64,000 bases of DNA, from NCBI GenBank assembly GCA_029721435.1, contig CM056583.1, positions 72,105,120 to 72,169,119 on the forward strand, read 5' to 3'. Made by a program: the position numbers and the translations under genes. The notes under the pieces are model-generated. The model was given only the letters and a program-made list of their open reading frames with translations. It did no database searches and was not told the DNA's origin. The stretch is from Gymnothorax reevesii (taxonomy: Eukaryota > Chordata > Actinopteri > Anguilliformes > Muraenidae). Shown in pieces: positions 55,435 through 64,000 of the stretch (position 1 is the first letter of the stretch; each line of letters starts with the position of its first letter).

Positions 55435-56940
55435 CATCAAAAAGACATGCAGGTTGTTGAATGGGTGGAGAAACAATAGGGACAGAAGAAGACTGTGCTG
55501 TGGGTGTGATAGCAAAAGCAAAACTTCCCATCATTTTCAAAAGGGCAGTTGTTAAAAATCCATATGTTTCTTTTCAAGAGTGCGAGGAGCATTTCTGGCA
55601 CAGATGGATGCTGCTCACAGTGAGAGCAAGTTTTATTCAGCTTCACAATCTCCCTCCAGTACAGCTGTGCACATTGTTCAATTCAAAAGGGTGCAGTATT
55701 TGAAAATGAATTGCAAACTTTTATAGAACTGTAAAAACAGCTGAAGGCTCATGCAATTTCTGTAAATTCCTGGAGACCACTTTGCGCCATAAAACATTAA
55801 ACAATTGGTTCCAAATAGATTATTAAATTCATTTCTGAGCATATGAGGTGGAACAATATGAGGTGGAGGACCAATAAACTGCTTAATATGAACAATAAAA
55901 CCAAAGAGCACTCCCCCACGTGAAAATCGAAGAGTACTCCACAAATTATGCTCCTCATTTAAACTGGATTATGTCTGATAATATATTTTTAAAATGTCTT
56001 ATAACATTTGAACATTATGAATCCAGTAATTCTGAAATACAATGAAGTGCTGTGTGCACTGAGAGGTAATGCGACTGATCCGTTTCATCCAAAACTAAGC
56101 AATTCACAAATATCGGACCTTTTGCTCAGTACTGGATCTAAGTGAGAGTTATTTGCAGGTAAGGATAAATACTACATTCACTGATAAGAACCCGGCATTA
56201 TAAAGCAACAGGTTAGGTAAGACAGGGAAGTTGACAGTCTTTCATAGTTACTAATGTCATTGCTCAAAAAGAATGAATAAACAGCCTTTTTCTGGGAAGT
56301 CTTTATCTATCAATGTCAAGGATAAAACATTTACACAAATGCAATTCAAAGTGCAAAAGCCTGTATTCCCGGACATCATATTTTAATTGCACAGCTGCAG
56401 TTCACTGCACACATTATAATCAACAGGGATGCTTGATTCCGGGAATTCAAAGTTATCTAGTCATATCTTCAGACTGTGTGATGCCAATGAGCAGGAGATA
56501 AGATAAATCTTTAGTAAATTGCACAAATTCTAAATTTGTCATGTGTCTTTCTGTTGACAGGCAGATTTCACAGCTCCTACCAGTTTTATCTGTAGCTACC
56601 GAGCCAATTGTGTCAAAATGCCAAATCTGAAATTACCAAAGGCCACAGATCTTCACATGCTTGGGCCTGGTCCACTACTCCTCAGGCTGTAAAATATCAG
56701 CTTGAAGGCTGACACAATTAGTACTCTGCATAGCGCTTTGAGTCAATTCTTAGCAGGTATAATTGTAAACTGATATAGGTAAGGGCGATGTGGTCTGTAA
56801 CATTTTTTTAAAGATGGCTGGGGACATATTTGTTTTCATTGCTCCAATTTTTCATGGTGCGAAGCAGGCGAACATCTTCATCTTTCAGTTCAAGATTGGA
56901 GGGGAAATGGATTGTAAGTAAATAAGTAAGTATATAAAAG
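55435..56940. other. no recognisable gene
   Basis: AT-rich, with short unmatched frames only. Confidence 0.4.
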
Positions 56941-56941
56941 A

Positions 56942-57140
56942 ACTAGCTGCTACCCGCTACCCGGAGTGAAATTGCCATTTTTTTATTTTGCATGCATGAC
57001 CGTTTTTCAAAAACCGGGCGATGTCAAGTCCTTCCTGGTGTCCAAGTGGATATTCACACCAAATTTAGTGATAATCAGTTGAGAAATGAAGGAGAAAAAT
57101 GTGTACATACAGACAGACAGACAGACATCGACCTCAAATA
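56942..57140 (+). repeat. RTE-like 3' end, second type
   Basis: CTGCTACCCGCTACCCGG, AAAACCGGGCGATGTCAAG, TTCACACCAAATTTAGTG and a (CAGA)n run at 57107-57128 occur in the order common to a fish RTE-type 3' UTR. There is no coding part. Confidence 0.5.
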
Positions 57141-57348
57141 TATTATAGATGCCAGATTTGCAGAGAATGAATTTGATTTTACATCTAAGCAAGAGACCAT
57201 TCATTCACATAATACAAACAGATGAATAGCCCATTGGAAAGCATTGTTTTTCTCTGCTGAAATTCATGCAGTTCCATTGATATAATTGTTAAATATTGTG
57301 CCATATGTACGGCAGTTTGGGGATAAAGACTAAAGACCATCTGTTATA

Positions 57349-57537
57349 AACTGGCACCTTTTTTGCCAGTGCTTTTGACTGTAATTTTATAATCAGTTCC
57401 TGTAACAGAGCTATGTTAACTGTAAACCACCGTGAAATGTGTGCAGGACTCTACTTACAGTTAAAATAACAAGGAGACAGTGCGTAAATATAAGTGTTCA
57501 GTCAATTTATAACAGTGCATAAATCATATTGACTACT
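57349..57537 (+). repeat. dispersed repeat B, copy 2
   Basis: Shares CTGTAATTTTATAATC, GTTAACTGTAAACCACCGTG and GGACTCTACTTACAGTT in order with 37990-38185. Both copies are in the same orientation, about 19 kb apart. Confidence 0.7.
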
Positions 57538-58297
57538 GGAAAATTAAAATAATCTGGGTGGCATGTATATTGGTCATGTTCTGTCTTATCAGAAACCTGC
57601 TATCCATTACGCAGAGAAAGACAAATGTGTGGGGTTTGATCAGTTTCTAGCATGCTTGCGACCTTCCCTACACATGGCCTGGTTGTAGAAGAATATTTTA
57701 AAATGCATACAGTAGATATTCATACGTAAAAGTGGTCTACTATATGGAGGCAAAGCAAACTTTGTCATGTCCTGAGTGTTTCTCTTATTTGTTTTCGTGC
57801 AATACAGCCGCCCATGTCTATTTCCAGTGCAGCCTTCCTTTACTGACACATTATTGTCTTGTCCCATTACCCTCCAGTTTGCACGCATCCTGTTTCGCTG
57901 ATTATTTGATGTGGCATGTAAATATTTCCCTGTCTTTTTGAGCCCTTTCCTAGATTTTCTTGATCTCCTTATTGTGCCTTTACTAGTTTCTAGTATGAGT
58001 CTAGTCTTCAATATCTGTAAAGAAAATAATTTGACCAGTTTATTAGGGATTGTCACCCTTTAGGTCAGCAGCTCTTCTGCGGTTGAGTGGGCACTGCTAA
58101 TGTGCCAGTCACCCCTGAAGTGACTTCCCAGTACAGACCTCGGATGCCACCTTGACCGCGACCAGACTGCTCCCTTTACACCCTGTTTGCCCATCAGGTG
58201 TAGCAGACAGGATTAAGCCCCTGCCAGACTATACCCAGGAATAATCTGGCCCAGGCCAAAATATACCCCTTCAATATTTTGTGACTGAATTTGGGGG

Positions 58298-58336
58298 GTA
58301 TAATCTGGGTATAAAATGGGCTAGCCCAGATTATAC
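58298..58336. repeat. 12-bp inverted repeat in a TATACCC-rich patch
   Basis: GTATAATCTGGG at 58298-58309 pairs with CCCAGATTATAC at 58325-58336 across 15 bases. The surrounding 58210-58400 repeats variants of CCCAGATTATACCC and GGGCT, so it may be a small foldback element. Confidence 0.55.
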
Positions 58337-58399
58337 TCGGGTATAAAACAGGTTAGGCCACCTTTAGCCCAGGTATACCCTGGGCTGGGGATATAATTT

Positions 58400-60540
58400 G
58401 GGCTGTCACAGCAGACTGTGCTTCATCACGCTTCAGCCTAGCTTCTCTTGGTTGTTTTTTTTTTTTTTTTTAGTATCAATCGCTGCTTAGAGGCGAGTCT
58501 TGGGCCTGCATCTGGTTTCTTCTCTGAGGTCCATGACAAACTTGGAGTTTTTGATTATGGATGGGCTCTTACTCCATCTGTTGAAGTTGGTGAGAAAGCA
58601 TTGAAGCTGTTAGGGATATTCTTTTTCAATAGCAATGGAAGGGATACATTCAGTAAATGCAGGTTAATTTGATTATTTCAACTCCTTGCCTACAGACTGA
58701 CCGGGACTCCATCAGTTGCCACCATACCCTCACAGTCTTCCCTTTCTTCCTCACACTTACTTTGCTCATTAGTGGCCCACTAAATCTTTCCATCATGAGA
58801 GATTGATTTTTGCATTTCTTATATCTTCTATGAAATAACACTGCGGGTGCTCCATTATGTTACGTGTAAAGTGTGAAAAAATGCTGCCCTTTTCTCCGGG
58901 TCAGAAGTGCTGGGTGTGGAGATCTCAGACTCACTCTCCCAAATTCAGCACTTACTCAGCCACTGCCTTTATCAGGATTACCAACACATTCCGTGCACTT
59001 AGTGAACCTTATCAACTGCTAGAGCAATACTACTGATCACAGCACTATTGGTGGTACCCATCTCTGCCATTGCATCGAAACTGCTATCGAGCAATTATGG
59101 TGGAAGGAAATAGCCAAGATATATCTGCGTAAATCATGGACTTAAGGAGTATTGGTGCCAAAGACAGACTAATTAGCATGAGCCAATGCCAGCAAGGGAA
59201 ATTGTTGAATCACATTCAGCAAATAATTTGTTACAGAAATGACTCCATCCTAAATCCACCAAATGTGGAGCATGATATCCCATACTAAGGATGGTTAGCT
59301 ACTACTTTTGTAACGTCCAGGGTCATTGATTTAATTGAACAACCATAAAACATGGGCAAAAGTGTTCAACTAACTACTTTGGTGTTTCCATGGCAATCTT
59401 TGTAACAAAGAGTTTTCCCCTTATTGTTTCAAGTATGGGGGGCTGTGGGTTCCTGAAGCTTGCTGTATGAGGACTCACACACAGAGCATTGGCTCTCAGG
59501 ACATTGTTTTCTCAGAGATGAAGGCAAAGAAGCCAACATAGGGTTCATAAAGATAGGGACACTGCCATTGTGTGGTTTTTGGCATTACAATGGGATAAAG
59601 CTGAATTGGGGAGTTTAAACCAACTTTTTTACAAGCCCAGTAGCGGATGATGGAACAATATATCTGACAGTATAAGCTGTAAAATTCTAGCTGAATAAGG
59701 AGTCCTTACAGGCCTGTTACGCAGTTCATGGAAACCCCCAGATTTACCCTACAAATTTATCACAATTGCTACTAATCTCTGACTTACCCTTGTGCAGTAT
59801 CTGCAAAATCCTGATAATCAAGGAAATGATAGATTTTCCTCCACGTATGATCGCATCATGTTCATAAAAAAATGCATTCCTTCGATATTTGCAGGTGCTA
59901 CTTAGTAGAGTTGATATTTGGGGAATTATTAAGCCAATGAAATCAGAGGAGAAGGGGGGTCAGATTGCAAGCTCATTTCCAAATTCAGCCAGGAAAACCA
60001 TCTGTACTGCCGGCTAGTTTAATGCTAACTTTTCAGAAGCGCAGAGTCTGAACCTTAGTTTAGCCCTTTCATGCTTGGCTCAACATTTTGTTGAAGTACA
60101 TTCTGAGTCATTCATTGCATTTTTTTCCTGTGTTGGTATTTAAAGGGTTAATGTCTCATCCAAAAGATCCAATTTCCTTGAGTACAGTGCACCCTCACAG
60201 TCCTGAGATAGACTCTCCTGCTCGGTTCCCGGGGACCCCCGCTGTCTAATTGGCTGATGCACCACCTCCAGCTAAAGTATTGGCGCTTTTTTCCGTTAAA
60301 GGCTTCCCATCCAGACACAAGCTTTGGATATCACTGTTGAGCTTCCACCAGCAGACAGGAAAAAGTCACCAGGTGTTATGGCTGTTGCTACAAACTCCAG
60401 TACATGACAGGCATTTGAAAGCCTTCAGAAATGATTACAAAATGTTACAAATGAATTAACGTGATTAGTTGGTCATAAATATGTAAGACGTGTGGCAATG
60501 TGTTAACAAATACGTACATCAAACACACATAGGCAAACAC
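58400..60540. other. no recognisable gene
   Basis: A T-run lies at 58455-58472. Short unmatched frames only. Confidence 0.4.
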
Positions 60541-60546
60541 AAAGAG

Positions 60547-60575
60547 TGAGAGAGAGAGAGAGAGAGAGAGGAGAA
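60547..60575. repeat. (GA)n microsatellite
   Basis: About 14 GA units. Confidence 0.95.
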
Positions 60576-60997
60576 AGGTGTAAGAACTAATGTCTAATTA
60601 ATTCCTCATTCCATTCCGAATTATCTGATCTATTTTAGAAATTACAGTTGCTAACGTGCTAACCTCAGCCTTATCATATATTCATATATATATACTTGCC
60701 CTCATCCAAAAACCAGATCAGTTCATATCATTAGAAGCTGTGAGAATTTTTTTTCTCCCTGCCTCATTTTCTGAAATTCTGCATATTTATCACACATGAT
60801 CATTTCATTTGTTGAAAGAAAATGGCTATCCCAACACCTCACCCATATAAATTTGTAGCCTGAAGCTTCATTAATCATTGCAACATCTATAAAAAAAAAT
60901 GCTTGCAGTAATGGTAATCAGTCTTTCGCATCACTGTGGAGGAATTTTGGTACACTCTTATTTGTGTAACTTTCATTATTCAGCCTATTTGGGGGGG

Positions 60998-61310
60998 TTT
61001 TGTGTATGAACTTTGCTTTCCCGGTCTCACAACAGCAGCTGAATGGTGTTCAAATCAGGATTCAATTATTTCTTGACAAATTCTTCATTTTCTTTCGATT
61101 GAGCCATTCAGATTTGGACCTGCTCCTATGCCTCAGATTATCCTTTCACTGCATTATCCAAGTGCGAATGAGCTTCAGATCATGGACTGTTGAACAAACA
61201 TGCCCACACCATCACACTACCAATAACCAAATCATCACAATGTGGGTATGATATTCCTATCGCAGTATCAACTTTAAAGCAGATGTAGCGGGACCCTGTT
61301 CTGCAGAATT
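60998..61310 (-). mobile_element. DNA-transposon relic
   Basis: TGTGTATGAACTTTGCTTTC, CAGATTTGGACCTGCTCC, GAGCTTCAGATCATGGACTG and CACACCATCACACTACC occur in the order seen in an abundant fish Tc1/mariner-type relic read antisense. No frame and no ends were found. Confidence 0.45.
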
Positions 61311-61570
61311 TTGTAATAATGACGCATGTTGTAATAATTGTGCTGTGTGCGCAGCAACGTTTCTCATTGTCGCCTAAATCAAGACTTTCTGATGTTTATT
61401 CTCCTTGTCCTATTCAGGTTTAAGTGCACTGGATCTTCAGTGTCAGGTATGGCTTCCTTATTCTAATTCCTAAATGGCTATTTCAATCCCACTTTCAGCT
61501 TCTTGTCAAATTACTTCTTTAGCTGGGGAAAAATAAATAATTTCAGAAAGCTTGTAGAATAATATTTTAA

Positions 61571-61656
61571 GGATGACGATGATGATGATGATGAAGAGGG
61601 GGAGGAAATTAAGATGGAGGAGGATGAGGAGGTAAAGGAGTAGGAGGAGGAGGTGT
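61571..61656. repeat. purine-rich GAT/GAG trinucleotide tract
   Basis: GATGAC and GATGAT units pass into GGAGGA and GATGAGGAGG units. On the plus strand it is nearly all purine apart from T in GAT. Confidence 0.85.
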
Positions 61657-61659
61657 CAC

Positions 61660-64000
61660 GCAAATCAACTTCTCACAAAACAATCTTTAAAATTATCTCA
61701 TTACTATTTTCATCAGATTATATTACATTTGCAGGCACTAACAAATATTACAAATGCGGCAGCCCTTATTACAAAATGTGTTCATTGGATTTATTAAGAA
61801 ATGCTACACACATTACGCAATATGTAAATTGTTACAAAATGGTGCTATCGTTTTTGCAAAATACGACACTCGTCAAAATACGTCAGTATTACAAAATCCT
61901 GCAGAATAGACCCATATCATCAATAAAGTTTCACTTTTCAGACTTCAGCTGGGTGATTTTGGCAAATGTGAAAGGGGCCTTTCTTCTGCAGCCGTTTGTC
62001 TTCCTGGAGCTCTGCTATGGAGACCACCTGTCCCAGCTCATCAGAACAGTACAAGCGAGGAGCTGTGGCATTTTCACATTGATCATTACAAGCTCATTTT
62101 ACCCATTTGAAGTATTATAAACAAATGCATTCAGAACGATTTATTTCTAGTTGGTATTTGCAGAAAAGCATATAGGCCTTATATGACATCATCATAAATG
62201 GCATTTTAAACAGGTGTCTTGGCCCACAATTCTACTGAGGCGAAGGCCAGTCTCCTAGAGGAGCATGTCAGTAACTGCAGTACAGTTCGAGTGCCCGACT
62301 CAGTGGCTCAGCGCCCCAAGCCAGTCCTATAGTGGAACAGGACGGTAACTGCACCGGCCTGAAACAGCAGTACAGTGAACAAACTTTTCATCCCAACTAC
62401 AATATCTGGTTCCAGTTATAGTTTCTACTTTGCAGATTTATGTTCTGATGATTCTTTTACTTTCTCTATCTAGCTTTCATTGTTTTAATTAATGTGGTAT
62501 ATATGAATCCTTTAAATATAAATCCTTCATTCTGGTCATCCATTAAGTCCCTGAAAGGATTGCAAATTCAGCGAGTGTTATCTTGACTTCAGGTCTAAAC
62601 TGTCTTTAACATTGTCTTTCCAGAAAGGCAGTGCTGCGGCATGTTTGCCAAACTGGCTGGTGCCATTTAATCTGTCTTTACTCCTGGCAACCTGTCTGTG
62701 CATCTGGTATTATACATTGCAGTCATATTAGACAATGTGCTGAATTTGGCATGTCAAGTGTCCAGAAATTGTCCTAGTTGACATCACAGAATGACCTCAC
62801 TACTGGCACGTAAAACACGTTACTCTCGTATGGAGGCAAAAAGAATTGATGAAAGTTTGACAAGCAGGAGAAGTAAAGAAAAACGCTTGTGTGGTCATAC
62901 ATGACAGCTGGAAAATTCATAATGTCCAGGCAGATTAAAAAAAAAAAAAAAAATCAATGAATGAACGAGTGAAGGGTTTGTCAGAACTGACATATCTGCA
63001 GCTGATTATCATGTCTGTGCACCATCACCTGCACCATTTCGGTCTCTGATTTCCAAGTTGCAGAAGCATGGTGGTCCATCTGAGTTTACATACAAAAACA
63101 TTTATTTACAGGCTTTCACTAAGCAAATTCACTCTTTGGCAAAAGACCCTGAGGTTGTCACTCTCATGTTAAAACCTATAAGCCATTACACAGACAATCT
63201 TATTTTCAGGAAATTAATGTTTTGGCCTCTTGTTTCCCATCAGCCAGATAAAGCCAGGAACATCTGTTTCCCCAGCCCAGATCAGATTCCCATTCAACTG
63301 AAGCCTCCTTTTATCTATTAAAGTCTACAAAATCTAAAAAAAAAGTTATGGTTTTGGGCATCCTTAGATGTTCAGTTTTTGTTTTCCACATGGTGGATAA
63401 AATTAAATTTGAGATATAGAATACTTAATTTTTAAAAATCTAAAGAAGATTCAATATTTCATTGCAAACAGTTCATACAGATAATATGGCCTTTTATAGA
63501 GCCCTGACCCCTCTGTATATAGTGAAATCACAGAAATTAAAAAGGAATCAGTTCCCAACTTTTTATCATTGGGACAAATAAGGAGAGATATAACCCACTA
63601 TGTGGCTGGTGAATGTTCATTGAAAAGAGAGAAAGAAAGCCTTGGACATTTTTGGGGAAAAAGTTTAATATTCCCCTGTGCATCTGGCTGAACTTGTGCC
63701 ATGTTTCAGAATGAACAATAATGGTCATGAGTGGTGGTCACTATAATAATGACATCACAAGGTTTCAGTGCCGAGGGGTTCAGATTCCACTCCCAAGGGT
63801 GGATAAGCAGGTGCTAGGTGAAGCAACCTCATATCTTGTGGCTGTGGATGAAAGGGATGCGGATGACTACGGTTGTAAATAATTCTGATGACAGCAAGAC
63901 CAACTGGAGAGCAATCATCAACCAAGCCATGATGTCATGGCCAGACATAAGATACTGATAGCCTTAGCAGGGCTCAGAAATGCCACAATTTGTCACAAAA
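61660..64000. other. no recognisable gene
   Basis: A 155-codon plus frame at 61653-62120 is unmatched. A-run at 62938-62953. No repeats were recognised. Confidence 0.4.

Noticed and set aside
61653..62120. 155-codon plus-strand frame
   Set aside because: Rich in Tyr, Thr and Ile from AT-rich sequence, with no motif. The more GC-rich end (about 61970-62060) looked exon-like but matched nothing I know.
1..64000. Exons of the genes that flank BMP3 in tetrapods (PRKG2, CFAP299)
   Set aside because: I looked for their characteristic segments on both strands and recognised none. Short exons could still have been missed without a protein-to-genome search.

Overview
This window looks like nuclear DNA from a ray-finned (teleost-type) fish. 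It has interrupted genes with GT-AG introns, no bacterial-style gene packing, many microsatellites, and the repeat mix usual in fish genomes: several Tc1/mariner families, hAT and Harbinger-like MITEs, L1- and L2-clade LINEs, RTE-type 3' ends, tRNA-type SINEs and LTR remnants. I can support only one intact protein-coding gene.

That gene is a BMP3-type TGF-beta family ligand on the minus strand (23781 down to 20498). It has three coding exons with matching splice phases (23499-23781, 22014-22903, 20498-20689) and predicts a 454-residue preproprotein. The parts are a signal peptide, a long propeptide, a furin-type site and a 110-residue mature domain with all seven cystine-knot cysteines. Intron 1 carries three microsatellites. 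Intron 2 carries a good match to a CTCF motif. I could not recognise an exon of any neighbouring gene.

Region by region. 1-8.7 kb holds a decayed THAP-domain exon (939-1141), a small palindromic MITE, three Tc1-like relics and an RTE-like 3' end with a hairpin. 10.6-13.1 kb is a 5'-truncated Tc1 end next to an L1 reverse-transcriptase relic, which is itself interrupted by a 175-bp retroposon with a 19-bp target-site duplication. 15.36-16.09 kb is a complete non-autonomous hAT element with an 8-bp duplication, and 18.8-19.1 kb is a foldback MITE. 20.5-23.8 kb is the BMP3 gene. 25.7-29.9 kb holds a complete mariner-type MITE and two dispersed retroelement segments. 33.05-35.9 kb is a decayed L2-clade LINE. 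37.5-40.5 kb has a GA-rich tract and a nearly full-length broken Tc1-like transposon. 42.9-46.2 kb has a solo LTR with a 5-bp duplication, a second copy of the same Tc1-like family and another Tc1 family interrupted by a nested MITE. 46.4-64 kb is mostly unannotatable AT-rich DNA with scattered repeats, plus a THAP-start reading frame at 53.2 kb under CRE and E-box motifs.

The window is therefore one developmental-signalling gene in a repeat-rich gene desert. I found no new multi-gene system. The most informative structures are dated, nested transposon insertions, two independent THAP-domain relics, and unusual substitutions in the BMP3 mature domain.
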